DNA from: DASRDU01 sp035652435
Lineage (GTDB): Bacteria; Acidobacteriota; Blastocatellia; RBC074
Length of the DNA stretch: 64,000 nt
Assembly: GCA_035652435.1 (NCBI GenBank)
Contig: DASRDU010000014.1
Coordinates: 124,001 to 188,000, forward strand
Reading direction: 5' to 3'
Made by a program: the position numbers and the translations under genes. Each line of letters begins with the position of its first letter. Position 1 is the stretch's first letter. This document shows positions 53,036-62,661 of the stretch, piece by piece. The notes under the pieces were generated by a model that saw nothing but the letters and a program-made list of their open reading frames with translations, was not told where the DNA came from and searched no databases.

Positions 53036-56000
53036 TCAGAATTCGATCCTCAACTTAAACTGGAAAACACGCGGCAGATTGGTCTGCGCGGCGGCCTTGC
53101 CGAAGTTGGCGTTGGTAATGTTCGTATTGATGCTGCCGAAACGAACATTATTGAAGAGGTTGAACGAATCGGCCCCGAACACAAACCGCAAATTTTCGAG
53201 AACCTGGAAATTCCGGGAGAGGCTTAAGTCCTGATTGAAGAAATGCGGGTTGCGAAGCCCGTAGGCGCCAGTCGCGGGGGTGTTACCGTAGGTGAACGAA
53301 GCCGGAGAGATGAAGGCATTCACGTCAATGAAGGGTTTGACTCCTCCGTCTCCTTTGAGCCGCACGGACCCGGTGAAGTTCGGATTATAACTGGCCCAGC
53401 AGGTGCCCGCCTGAGGCACGTTACAGGTCGCCGTGAAAGGCCCGAGCGGCGTGCCCGACGCGTAGCGCGTGATGCCGGAAATCTGCCAGCCACTCACCAC
53501 CGCCCGGGCGACTTTGTTTTCGGGGTTGAATATTTGCCCCTTCCCGAAGGGCAGCTGGTAAGAGTAGAACGCGTTCAGGAGGTGAGGCTGATCCGTTGTG
53601 GAGAGGCTCTTCTCCTGTATGTACGCACTGCGATTTCCGTTGATCGTGCCGAGCGCCTTGCTGAAAGTATAGTTGAAGTTGAAGGTCAGCCCGCGCGCAA
53701 GGCGCTGCTGGAGGGATAACTGCAACGCGTTGTAGTTCGACTGACCGACGTTGCCGTAAACATCGGTGACGCTGTTGTACTGCGGGAACGGGCGCAGCAT
53801 CTGCGCGATGGTCCCCACGAAAGTGGGGAACGGCAGGCTGACGCCCGGCACAATCGCCTGGGCTGCCGCGACATTCGCCGGGGTCGCGTTCTGGGTGAGC
53901 AGATTCCCCAGGACCAGATATCTGGGATCCATCTGATTTGACCAGGGGCCGCGCCCGCCTCCGCGCAACTGTTTGCCATTGCTCCCCACGTAAGCCGCAG
54001 TCACGACCAGCGACGATGTAAGCGAGCGCTGGACCGAAAGATTCCAATTCTGATAGCGCGGCGGCTGGCTGTCAGGGTCGCCATAGGTCACGGCCCCGCC
54101 CGACCCGGTCCCGTTGAAGCCGGTCTGATAGGTCTGGTCGTAGATCGGCCCTTTGGCGTAAGGCGGGATGCCGTTGTCCCAGAACAGGGCCGGGGTGAAT
54201 GAGCCGTTCGGACTGACGATTGGCGCGTTGGCGTTAATTCCTGTCAAGCCCGTACCGATGCGCGCGCCGTCCCGGCCTCCGACCGCGCCGCTGCGCGAAT
54301 ACATCATCCCGTAGCCGCCGCGCAGCACCGTCTTGTCATTGAGGCTGAACGCAAATCCGACGCGCGGGCCGAAAGCCTTGTAATAAGTGTTGATGATCTG
54401 GTCGCAATGACAGCTGATGGCATCCGGCGCGTAATTGCCGCCGAACCGCAGGGCCCCCGGGCGCCCTCCGGCTGCCGGGTTCGGGGCGGTCGGATCAAGA
54501 TAAGTGAAATGATCGCCCGCTTCTACATAGGGCAGCATGATGTCGTGGCGCAGCCCCAGGTTCACGGTCAGGCGCGAATTCACCTTATAGTCATCAGCTA
54601 CCCACCAGGCATAGCTGCTGAATTGTGCGACGGTCAGGACGATCGAATCTTCATTCACGGTTGCTGAATTCAGCGCCCCCAGCAGGAAACTGGCGTAGGC
54701 GTTACCCGTGCCGCTGAGCAACCCACCCGTCGCATTGAAGCCGGCAGTCTGCAGATTGTTGAAGTTTGTCGTCAGCAGGCTGCCGGTGTCATTGGTTTTG
54801 GTATGGTCGGACGTGTGCTGGTACTGGAAGCCGAATTTGAACGAGTGCTTATTCCTGACCCACAAGAGGCTCTCCTGCAGGGTGTAGTTGTAGTTGTTAT
54901 CCTCGAAGTCCCTCGAATTCGTCCCGCGCCAGCCCGAGGGCGCATTGGCTCCCGCGAAAGCCGCTTCCAGAAAAGCGTCGCTCGCATCACCGGCAGGCAA
55001 GCCTTTGAGGCCGGACTTGCTGGCCCACTTACCGTCTGAGGTGGCGTTGGTGATGGGAACGAAGAAGTGGTTGAAGCTGAAGTTCACCTGGTTGACCAGA
55101 CTGGAGTTGATCGTCCAGTTGTGCTTCGCCTGCACCACCGTCGGGATTTCAACCACTAACCTCGTGTCCGTGTAAGGCAGCGGCAAAACGGTTTGCGGGA
55201 TGCTGGAACTTGTCTCTCTGTAGGGCCCGGGCTGACTTCTCTTGCCGTGTGTGTAGATGCCCGAGAGGCGGTGACTCGCCGTGAGGTTATAGTCAACTTT
55301 CGTGTTGAAGCTGTCGTTGTTATACGCCACGGGCACCGACCCCAGGTAATTGTTCTGGAGTCCTGAGTTGGTCGGCGCGGGCAAAAGCGACTGATAGACT
55401 TTCGAGATCGCTGAAATGCGGTTTGCCGGAATGACGTTCCCCGGGAATGCCGTCCGTGCGAAGCCGCCGGTGACCGCGACCGTCGTCAGCGGGTCATATA
55501 TCGCCACGGGCAATTCGCTGAAATCGCCCTGCCGCATTTTGAGCGTCGGCACGGTCGCGAACTGCGTCGGGCTGGTCACCCGATAACGCCACCCGTCGTA
55601 GGAGAAGAAGAAGAAAAGCTTGTTCTTTAAGATCGGGCCTCCGATGGTGCCGCCGAATTCGTTCTGGTGTTCGACCGGACGAACTGCGGGGAAGAAGCCC
55701 CGGGCGTCAAGCACGGTATTGCGTAAGAACTCGAACCCCGACCCGTGAAATCGGTTGGTCCCGGATTTGATCGTGTAGTTCTCGGAGCCCTGTCCGTTAA
55801 ATTCCACCCCGGTGCCGCTCGTTTCCACCTGGAACTGCTCGACGGCTTCGACCGAAACCCCCAGGCTGATCGTCCGGCCCTCGCCCTGCTGGATCGGGTC
55901 CGTGATCGGGACGCCCTCAATGAAAACATCCTTGGAAAAGCCCTGGGCGCCATTGATCGTTCCCCAGCGGTTTCCTTCCGAGACTCCGGGCAATAAAAAA

Positions 56001-56530
56001 ATGAAGGCGCCGGGATTCCTGGGGCCCTGGCCGATGCCTGAGCCGGCGACGGCGGTGCCCATCGCCAGCGGCAGATTCGTGTACAGCTCGTTTCGGATCG
56101 TGGTGCCGAGGCGCGGATCGGAGGTATTCAATTGCGCGGGCGCCGACGTGATTGTCACCGTTTCGCTCGCCGTGCCGACCTGCAACGTCAGGTTCAGGCC
56201 GACCGTGCTGAGCGCGTCCACGATCACCCTGTCCTGTTCGAGCTGTCGAAAGCCCGTGGCCGAGACCGTGATCTTATATTCGCCCGGCGGCAGCGGCGCG
56301 AGTACATACAAACCCGCTCCCGTCGTCTGGCGCTCCGTTTTGACGCCGGTGGCGACGTTGGTTGCCGTCACGGTTGCGCCGGGAATCACCGCGCCTGTCG
56401 AGTCGGTGATGACTCCCTGGATCGAACCTGTCCCACCGATCTGAGCCAGCGCGCGCGGCGCGGCCGTCAGGGCGAAGACAGCAGTTAATAGCAGACACAG
56501 AAATGCGCTCGCGGATTTTCCGTTCATCAT
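53036..56530 (-). CDS. Oar-like TonB-dependent receptor 4
   Basis: 1164 residues. GGAGG lies just before an ATGATG pair, so translation may start at 56527 rather than 56530. Signal peptide (LCLLLTAVFALTAAPRALAQ), regulatory-like domain (GSIQGVITDSTGAVIPGATV), plug with AQGFSKDVFIEGVPITDPIQQGE, and a barrel ending FKLRIEF. It has the same layout as the other receptors but is not a close duplicate. It sits 67 bases from receptor 5 and 38 bases from PL22, so the three genes may share the promoter upstream of receptor 5. Ligand is inferred to be a pectin fragment from context. Confidence 0.9.
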   Translation of the reverse strand: MMNGKSASAFLCLLLTAVFALTAAPRALAQIGGTGSIQGVITDSTGAVIPGATVTATNVATGVKTERQTTGAGLYVLAPLPPGEYKITVSATGFRQLEQDRVIVDALSTVGLNLTLQVGTASETVTITSAPAQLNTSDPRLGTTIRNELYTNLPLAMGTAVAGSGIGQGPRNPGAFIFLLPGVSEGNRWGTINGAQGFSKDVFIEGVPITDPIQQGEGRTISLGVSVEAVEQFQVETSGTGVEFNGQGSENYTIKSGTNRFHGSGFEFLRNTVLDARGFFPAVRPVEHQNEFGGTIGGPILKNKLFFFFSYDGWRYRVTSPTQFATVPTLKMRQGDFSELPVAIYDPLTTVAVTGGFARTAFPGNVIPANRISAISKVYQSLLPAPTNSGLQNNYLGSVPVAYNNDSFNTKVDYNLTASHRLSGIYTHGKRSQPGPYRETSSSIPQTVLPLPYTDTRLVVEIPTVVQAKHNWTINSSLVNQVNFSFNHFFVPITNATSDGKWASKSGLKGLPAGDASDAFLEAAFAGANAPSGWRGTNSRDFEDNNYNYTLQESLLWVRNKHSFKFGFQYQHTSDHTKTNDTGSLLTTNFNNLQTAGFNATGGLLSGTGNAYASFLLGALNSATVNEDSIVLTVAQFSSYAWWVADDYKVNSRLTVNLGLRHDIMLPYVEAGDHFTYLDPTAPNPAAGGRPGALRFGGNYAPDAISCHCDQIINTYYKAFGPRVGFAFSLNDKTVLRGGYGMMYSRSGAVGGRDGARIGTGLTGINANAPIVSPNGSFTPALFWDNGIPPYAKGPIYDQTYQTGFNGTGSGGAVTYGDPDSQPPRYQNWNLSVQRSLTSSLVVTAAYVGSNGKQLRGGGRGPWSNQMDPRYLVLGNLLTQNATPANVAAAQAIVPGVSLPFPTFVGTIAQMLRPFPQYNSVTDVYGNVGQSNYNALQLSLQQRLARGLTFNFNYTFSKALGTINGNRSAYIQEKSLSTTDQPHLLNAFYSYQLPFGKGQIFNPENKVARAVVSGWQISGITRYASGTPLGPFTATCNVPQAGTCWASYNPNFTGSVRLKGDGGVKPFIDVNAFISPASFTYGNTPATGAYGLRNPHFFNQDLSLSRNFQVLENLRFVFGADSFNLFNNVRFGSINTNITNANFGKAAAQTNLPRVFQFKLRIEF

Positions 56531-56597
56531 GAGCCTCCATATTTTCTGGCATTTATATGCACACTGCTTCGCTTGTCTGCCTGCGCCAGGGCTTGTT

Positions 56598-59500
56598 TCA
56601 GAAGTAAAACTTCGCCGCGAGCTGGATAATGCGCGGGTCGCGCGCGGCGTTGTATTCTCCGAAGAACGTCCCGAGTACGGAGGTATTCCCCGCGGGTCGT
56701 GTGTTGTTGGTAATCGTCAGACCTGTGTAGTTGTTGAAGATCGCCGCCCCTGTCTGACCGGCCGCGTTGGTGATGTTCGTGGTCCGGTTGACGCCGGAAA
56801 ACTGCGTGTGATTCAGGAAATTGAACATCTCCGCGCGCAGTTGCAGGCGGTATTTTCCTTCGCCCCCGAGCGGAAAATTCTTGAGGATCGAGAGGTCGTG
56901 GTTGTTGATGCCCGGGTTGCGCAGGTAAAAGCGCGGGTACGGTCCCTTGTCGTTGATTCCGGGAACGGTAAAGGCCGGGATGTTGATCTGGTTCGCTGCG
57001 CCCTGCGGATCGCCGCTCACCAGGAGGCGCGGCTGCTGCCCCGAAAGATTGCCGTTCGTGTAGGCGCCGAGGAGACGATTACCCGCGTCCTGTCCCGAAA
57101 TGCTTAAGCCCAACTCCGCCGGACTGCCGGAAGCGACCGTCGAGATGCCGCTGATCGTCCAGTTATCGAAGGCCGCCCGCGTCAGCCAGTGATTGCCCAG
57201 GAGCCCGCTGCCCTTCGGCAGATCCCAGACGAAATTCGCGACGAAGAAATGGGTGCGGTCGAACGTCGCCAGCCCGTAGTCATAGCCTCTGGGGTCTGAG
57301 ATGTGAGTGAACGTGCCTTCATCCGAGACGGTCGTCATTGCCTTCGACAGCGTGTAGGCAATGCCAAAGGTAACGCCCCTCGCGAAGCGGCGCTGGAGTG
57401 ACACCTGGAGCGAATTGTAAGTCGAGTTGGCGTCAAACGAACGATATGTGATGTCGCTGTATCCCTGATACGGCCTGAGGAAGTCGGCCGGCAGCGCGAA
57501 CTGCCCGCTGAAGCCGAGTCCCGCCGCCTGGTGGGCCGCCGGCAGTCCCGGCTCGGCGGCCGGGATGACGCCGCCCGCGAAACGCGTCGGGTCCTGCGCC
57601 GACGCCTTGAACGTCGTCCCGTAAGGGATCGCGTTCGGGTTGCTGGTGCGCGGCAGGTGGCGCGACTGCGTCCCCACGTAGGCCACGTCAATGACCGTGT
57701 CATGCCAGAGTTCGCGCTGCACGCCGATGCTGTAACTGTAAATGGCTCCCCAGTCGCCCTCGCGGTCAACGCCGGCGATGGCCGATGGCGACAGCGCGCC
57801 GCTCCCGCCTGGCTGAATGTCCTGCAGGAAGCCGAAGTTCAGAGTCGGGTTGAAGACGTACGGCGGGTTCGCCGCCCCCGTGCCGCTGATGTCGCTGCGG
57901 TAACGGTCATAAGCAATGCCGAAGCCGCCGCGCACGACCATCTTGTGGCTGCCGGTCACGTCCCAGGCGAAGCCGAGGCGCGGCTGCGGCAGGATCGGGT
58001 GTGTATCGAGTCCGCCCGGCGGATAGCCGTTACTCACGAGCCCCAGGCCGTTGGTCAGGTCGCCGGTATTCGGCACGAGCTTCCCGACCAGATACCCCGG
58101 CTGCGTGTTCGCCAGAGTCGCCGTCCCTGTCGTGGCCGGGTCAAGCGCCCGGTAGGCCGTCTGTCCCGCCGAACAGGTCGAAGCGCCGACGCAGACCGGG
58201 CGGTAGATGCGCGGCGCCTTGGCCGGGTCGTAGAGCGCGGGGTTGAAGAAACTCTCCGGGCCGATGATGTTGTGATACGGCTCGTAGTAGGAGAGGCGTA
58301 TGCCCAGATCGAGCGTCAGGCGCGGCGTGATCTTCCAGGTGTCCTGCGCGTACCCGGAGATGTCCTGATAGAAGTAGCTCTGGTGTACCTTGCTGCTGGC
58401 CTGCGTGTAGGAGTTGTAGACGCCGAGCAGCACGTTCGCCAGGGCGTAGCCGGTGTTGAGCGGGTTCGATGCGTTGTTGGAAAAATCAATGTCGCCCTGA
58501 ACGTGGTTCTGCGAGTTGCTCGCGTTCGAGGCGCGCTGGTAATAGATGCCGAACTTGAACGTGTGCTTCCCGGCGACCTTCGTCAGGTTGTCAATGAAGT
58601 TGTTGATGACGAAGTGCTGGTCAAAGGTCCCGAAGACGGAAGTGTTGGCGAACGCGCTGGCATTGGCGGCGCTACCCGTAATGATGGTCGGGATCAGGTT
58701 CGCCTCGTTGGCGTTCGGGTAGAGCAGCGGCGTGTTAATGCCTGTGAACGTGCGCGTGGCCCTGTCGTCCGACGGCGCGATGGTGACGCCACCCCGGCCC
58801 GCCCCGAAGATGAACTCGTTGACGAGCGTCGCGCCGAAATTGTGCGTCAGCGTGAACGAGAGTACGTTGCCGGGGCCGTTCCTGCGGTCAGTGACGGTCA
58901 GCGGCCAGTTCCACGAAGCCGTCGTCGTGCCGTAGGCGAATTGCTGGTCGTCGTAGTTATAGACCCAGCGGCCACTCAGGCGCGTTGACGAGGAGGCCTG
59001 CCAGTCAATGCGAACGATGTTTTCCCTGCGCGGGTAAGAACTCGGCACCTGCGAACTGTAGTTGTACGAATTGCCGCCCGCGGTCGTGTTCGGCTCCGGG
59101 AAAAGTTTGAGGATCGCGAGGCCCGGACCGTAGAGGCGGTTGGCCGGGATGATGTTGCCGGGGAAGCAGGCCGCCTGGCTGGTGGCGTTGCACGCGCCGG
59201 AGAGCAGTGGGTCCTTGATGTAAATCCTGTTGCCGCTCCCGTCAACCGACTGCGAGAAGTTCCCCTGTCGCTCAAGCAGAGTCGGGACGCGAATGTTGAC
59301 CGACGACAACTGCGGCACGAGCTGGCTGTAATACTCCTGGTTGACGAAGAAGAAAAGTTTCTGCTTCCCGTTCCAGATCGAAGGGCCGCCCTCGCCGAAG
59401 CGCGGGAAGAGTACCGGCCCGCCCAGATCCCAGCCGTAGAAATTGAAGCGGTAGAGCGGGCGCGAAAAAGCCCCCGTGCCGCCGCGGGCATTATTGAAAA

Positions 59501-60326
59501 AGGTGTTGGCGTTCAGGCTGTCGTGGCGGCGGAAATAGCGCCCGGTGGCGTGATAGTCGTTGGTGCCGGAACGCGTCGTGAGCGCGATGAAGCCGCCGCC
59601 GCTCCGGCCGTACTCGGCCTGATAGTTCGACGTGAGAATCCTGACCTCTTCAAGCGCGTCGGGGTTGACCGAGACGAGCGCGCCCGTGTTGTTGCCGAGG
59701 TTGTAGTTCGTCACGCCGTCAACCGTGTACTCGTGCTGAGTGCTGCGCGTGCCGTTGATGACAAAGCTGCCTGTAATGTTGGTCACCGTCGAAGCCCCGT
59801 TCCCCGAGGCGGGGCCGCCGGAGATAACGCCCGGAACCAGCTTGGCCAGATCAATTGCGTTGCGCCCGTTGAGACCAATGTTCCTGAGCTGTTGTCCCGA
59901 GACCAGGTCGGAGCGTTCACCCGACTCGGACTTGATTTGTAACTGGCCCACGTCGGCCTGAATCTGGACCGTCTCGGCCAGCTCGCCGACCTCCATCACG
60001 AAGTCGCCGGCGTTGAGTTTGTCGCCCGTACTGAGGGCAATATTGCTCTTCTCGACCTTCTTGAAGCCGCCCTTCTCGACCCTGATGACATAGGTGCCGG
60101 GCGGGAGCTGGGGCACCACAAAGATCCCTGCCTCATTGGTCGTTGCGGTCTGCGAGATACTATTAGCCGGGTTGGTGATCGTGACGGTCGCGCCGGCAAT
60201 GGCTGCGCCGCTGCCGTCTTTTACCGCCCCCGTGATTGATCCCGCATTTTGTCCGAACGCCTGGCCCGCTGCTGAGAACATTAACACTGCCGTTACCAGG
60301 AACCTGACTGCTATCATTATTTTCAT
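56598..60326 (-). CDS. Oar-like TonB-dependent receptor 5
   Basis: 1242 residues from ATG 60326, chosen because GGGAG lies 6-10 bases upstream and a signal peptide (RFLVTAVLMFSAAGQAFGQ) starts there; the longer frame to 60392 is unlikely. Regulatory-like domain (AGSITGAVKDGSGAAIAGATV), plug (GQQLRNIGLNGRNAIDLAKLVPG) with an EYTVDGVTNYNLG segment, and a barrel ending LAAKFYF. It is the first minus-strand gene of the cluster and is divergent from the regulator gene, with 417 bases between start codons. This makes it the most likely direct target of that regulator and possibly the head of a long transcript through PL22 and beyond. Confidence 0.9.
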   Translation of the reverse strand: MKIMIAVRFLVTAVLMFSAAGQAFGQNAGSITGAVKDGSGAAIAGATVTITNPANSISQTATTNEAGIFVVPQLPPGTYVIRVEKGGFKKVEKSNIALSTGDKLNAGDFVMEVGELAETVQIQADVGQLQIKSESGERSDLVSGQQLRNIGLNGRNAIDLAKLVPGVISGGPASGNGASTVTNITGSFVINGTRSTQHEYTVDGVTNYNLGNNTGALVSVNPDALEEVRILTSNYQAEYGRSGGGFIALTTRSGTNDYHATGRYFRRHDSLNANTFFNNARGGTGAFSRPLYRFNFYGWDLGGPVLFPRFGEGGPSIWNGKQKLFFFVNQEYYSQLVPQLSSVNIRVPTLLERQGNFSQSVDGSGNRIYIKDPLLSGACNATSQAACFPGNIIPANRLYGPGLAILKLFPEPNTTAGGNSYNYSSQVPSSYPRRENIVRIDWQASSSTRLSGRWVYNYDDQQFAYGTTTASWNWPLTVTDRRNGPGNVLSFTLTHNFGATLVNEFIFGAGRGGVTIAPSDDRATRTFTGINTPLLYPNANEANLIPTIITGSAANASAFANTSVFGTFDQHFVINNFIDNLTKVAGKHTFKFGIYYQRASNASNSQNHVQGDIDFSNNASNPLNTGYALANVLLGVYNSYTQASSKVHQSYFYQDISGYAQDTWKITPRLTLDLGIRLSYYEPYHNIIGPESFFNPALYDPAKAPRIYRPVCVGASTCSAGQTAYRALDPATTGTATLANTQPGYLVGKLVPNTGDLTNGLGLVSNGYPPGGLDTHPILPQPRLGFAWDVTGSHKMVVRGGFGIAYDRYRSDISGTGAANPPYVFNPTLNFGFLQDIQPGGSGALSPSAIAGVDREGDWGAIYSYSIGVQRELWHDTVIDVAYVGTQSRHLPRTSNPNAIPYGTTFKASAQDPTRFAGGVIPAAEPGLPAAHQAAGLGFSGQFALPADFLRPYQGYSDITYRSFDANSTYNSLQVSLQRRFARGVTFGIAYTLSKAMTTVSDEGTFTHISDPRGYDYGLATFDRTHFFVANFVWDLPKGSGLLGNHWLTRAAFDNWTISGISTVASGSPAELGLSISGQDAGNRLLGAYTNGNLSGQQPRLLVSGDPQGAANQINIPAFTVPGINDKGPYPRFYLRNPGINNHDLSILKNFPLGGEGKYRLQLRAEMFNFLNHTQFSGVNRTTNITNAAGQTGAAIFNNYTGLTITNNTRPAGNTSVLGTFFGEYNAARDPRIIQLAAKFYF

Positions 60327-60612
60327 CGGATCTCCCTTCCCGGGAATTGTCCCCGACCGGTTCAAAGCACAGCCGGGTTGAAACTCCTGCACTCTGAGAA
60401 GTCGGTATCAGGCGAATTAAGTTAAGGACAGAAAAGCCGCTCGATTGAAGAAAGCTGCAGCTTCCCGAAGTTGACAGTAAAGCGACAGCGATAAAGCCGA
60501 CCGGGCCTGCTGCTGGCTTTTGGCGGTCCGGACCGACATTGGACTATTTAATAGGTTGATCCCAGTAAAGCGTACGTATCTGACCACAAGCCATAGGTTG
60601 AGTCAAGATTTT

Positions 60613-60651
60613 TTTCATTGGGGTAAAAGCATTTTTCTACTGGGCGAAAAA
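60613..60651. promoter_or_regulatory. Tandem A/T-armed operator candidates in the divergent promoter region
   Basis: The 417-base divergent intergenic region holds TTTTCATTGGGGTAAAA (60613-60629) and TTTTCTACTGGGCGAAAA (60634-60651). The second has TTTTC/GAAAA arms with an 8-base spacer, the same as the site at 12596-12613 before the decayed regulator copy. Two sites in the same order and spacing at both places suggest a conserved operator for the regulator encoded 93 bases downstream. The rest of the region (60327-60612 and 60652-60743) shows no gene and no confident sigma-70 promoter. Confidence 0.5.
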
Positions 60652-60743
60652 ATGGAACATGATAGTGGCAGGATTCAGCACTGCCAGGTTACGATCTCTT
60701 TTGACTTGCGCAGTTGCATAAAAGTGTAGATGCTGGGCGCACA

Positions 60744-61853
60744 ATGGATAAGCCGAACGGGAGTAACAAGTATTTCATTGAGGTGGTAGCCAAGGCGCTT
60801 GACGTGCTGGATGCGTTCAGGAGGCCGGAGGACGAACTGACGCTGTCAGAGATTGGCAGGCGGGCCAATCTGTCGCCGAGTTACACTTTCAGGTTGCTCC
60901 ATACGCTCGAGCAGAAAGGCTGGGTCCGGCGAGTCTCTGGCACCAAGAAGTTTCATCGCGTTAACCGGACGCAGCAATGGCGCGTGGGTTTCGCGATGCA
61001 GTCGGGCGAGTTTGAATTCTCGCGCGATGTATTGCTCGGGCTGGAAGAGGCGGCTGAACTCCACGGCGTGCAACTGATCGTGGCGGACAACAAAAACAGC
61101 GAGGAAGCGGCACTGCAAAACGCGGAGATGTTTGTGCGGCAGGGCGTGGATTTCGTCATCGAGTTTCAGGTCAATGAGCGGATCGCCCCCATCATCGCCC
61201 ATATGTTTGCCGAGGCGGGGATTCGATGCCTCGCGATTGACATCCCGCAGCCCGGGGCCGTCTTTTTCGGGGCTGATAATTACCGCGCCGGGCTGATGGC
61301 CGGCCGGGCCCTTGGCGAGTACGCGCGCGACCACTGGGGAGGCAGGACTGATAAGGTGTTGCTGCTTGAGCTGCCGCAGGCCGGCCCGGTCCCGCAGGCA
61401 CGGATGACCGGTGCGCTCAACGGCATTCAGGAGGTCATCGGCCCGGTGCCGGAAGCGGACGTGGTTCATCTTGACTGCCATGGGACATATGAGGACAGTT
61501 ACCGGGTGACGCTCGACTGCTTAAGGCAGCTGTCGCCCTCGGAACGGGTCCTGATCGCGGCCATCAACGACCCGGGAGCCATCGGCGCGGTGCGCGCCGT
61601 TCACGACGCCGGCCGCACGCGCCAGACGACAGTCATTGTCGGTCAGGATGCGACGCATGGGGCACGGGCTGAGATGAGCAGACCGGATTCCTGCCTGCTC
61701 GGATCGATTGGATACTTCCCGGAAAAGTACGGGGAGAAGATCATCCCGCTCGTCCTGAAAATTCTGGGCGGGGAGGCTGTTCCTCCGACTGCCCACATCG
61801 AGCATGTCCTGATCAATCGGGACAATGCCGCACTCTTCTACCCCGACCACTGA
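60744..61853 (+). CDS. Transcriptional regulator: IclR-type HTH fused to periplasmic-binding-protein-like sugar sensor
   Basis: 369 residues from ATG 60744. Residues about 8-75 form an IclR-type winged helix (VAKALDVLDAF, LSEIGRRANLSPSYTFRLLHTLEQKGWVRRV). Residues about 95-369 resemble the periplasmic binding protein type-1 sugar sensor: QLIVADNKNSEEAALQN, a QGVDFVIEFQ turn, FGADNYRAGLMAGRALGEY and AINDPGAIGAVRAVHDAG. LacI-family regulators pair that sensor with a LacI helix; here an IclR-like helix is used instead, and the usual IclR effector domain is absent. Ligand is probably a pectin-derived sugar such as rhamnose or galacturonate, inferred from context. It is divergent from receptor 5, and a decayed paralogue lies before the rhamnose operon. 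Confidence 0.85.
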   Translation: MDKPNGSNKYFIEVVAKALDVLDAFRRPEDELTLSEIGRRANLSPSYTFRLLHTLEQKGWVRRVSGTKKFHRVNRTQQWRVGFAMQSGEFEFSRDVLLGLEEAAELHGVQLIVADNKNSEEAALQNAEMFVRQGVDFVIEFQVNERIAPIIAHMFAEAGIRCLAIDIPQPGAVFFGADNYRAGLMAGRALGEYARDHWGGRTDKVLLLELPQAGPVPQARMTGALNGIQEVIGPVPEADVVHLDCHGTYEDSYRVTLDCLRQLSPSERVLIAAINDPGAIGAVRAVHDAGRTRQTTVIVGQDATHGARAEMSRPDSCLLGSIGYFPEKYGEKIIPLVLKILGGEAVPPTAHIEHVLINRDNAALFYPDH

Positions 61854-61981
61854 GGGATGCTTCTCATTTACTGAAAAGTGACGGGTGCGACCCCGTCAGA
61901 TCGCTGAGAGGCCCATGAATACAGGGTAAAATGAATTCCCGGGCTCGGAACTAAATTCGGCAATGCCCGGGTACGTAACTC

Positions 61982-62402
61982 TCAGGGAGCCGGTAAAGTT
62001 GGCGGGCGACAGGCTTCGAGGAGCTTCGCATCCTCCTGCTCGCGATCCTCCGGCAGCCAGTTGATGTGAAGGAATTGTGCCAGCGAGCCTTTGACGGGGG
62101 CTTCGTCAAGCCGCAGGGGAATGAAGCGGCGTTCCTTGTTCAGCGGGTCGCGAAAACGGGACGTATAGCTCTCGAGCCTCGTCCAGTCAGAACCGAACGC
62201 CTGCGCCGACAGGCACAGCACGAGTACGCGGGAGTCCTCCAGCCCTTCCTCAATCTTCACCGGGAGGCGGATTCCCCACTCATCGAACCACGCGCGCAGC
62301 CCGTCGGCCCGCAACCGCTCGGCGACGGCGCGAACGACCGCCTTGTCCTTCGAGCTGTGGCTCAGGAATACGTCGTATTTGAAATCGTCAGCCTTGCTTC
62401 AC
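61982..62402 (-). pseudogene. Broken TIR-domain gene
   Basis: Codons on the minus strand read DDFKYDVFLSHSSKD, the TIR box-1 motif, then RADGLRAWFDEWGIRL, LCLSAQAFGSDW with the following RLESYTS (the Glu in the position of the TIR catalytic residue), and end in a stop after RPPTLPAP. The frame has a stop (TGA) four codons before the DDF of box 1 and no ATG, GTG or TTG until a TTG at 62314 inside the domain. A GTG at 62402 preceded by GGGAG would be in frame only if CAAG near 62392-62396 were removed, so a 4-base insertion has probably broken the start. The C-terminus is also short compared with TIR proteins that carry WD40 or other effector domains. TIR domains in bacteria often act as NAD hydrolases in defence; this copy is probably non-functional. 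Confidence 0.7.
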
Positions 62403-62485
62403 CTCTGCTCCCGCTGTGACGGTCAGTTCGTTCCGAGGGTAGTGATAAGAAAGTCAGGCTGCCTTTTGCAACCGCGTAGTGGCGA

Positions 62486-62564
62486 CCTGAATTTAGCCCG
62501 GCGTTGCAACGCTGTGAAGGGGCGGCGCCGGTCCCGCGCCGCCCGAGCGGCGGTTGAATTCAGG
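62486..62564. repeat. GC-rich nested palindromic element
   Basis: Outer arms CCTGAATT (62486-62493) and AATTCAGG (62557-62564) enclose a perfect 9-bp stem GGGCGGCGC / GCGCCGCCC (62520-62528 and 62536-62544) with a 7-base loop. It lies between the TIR remnant and the CocE-like gene. The layout is that of a dispersed intergenic palindromic element; it could also act in transcript end formation of the hydrolase. Confidence 0.65.
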
Positions 62565-62661
62565 CGTCGCTGACCGGGACGCTGTCAACATCCTGACGTG
62601 TGCCCCTGGAAACCACGGCTGAACTGCCGCTCGTGCGGCAAAAAATGCAGCCGCGGGTGTC

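Noticed and set aside
60393..60743. A sigma-70 promoter for the regulator, for example TTGACA near 60470
   Set aside because: The TTGACA and the best TATAAT-like hexamers are only 12-13 bases apart, too close for a standard promoter.
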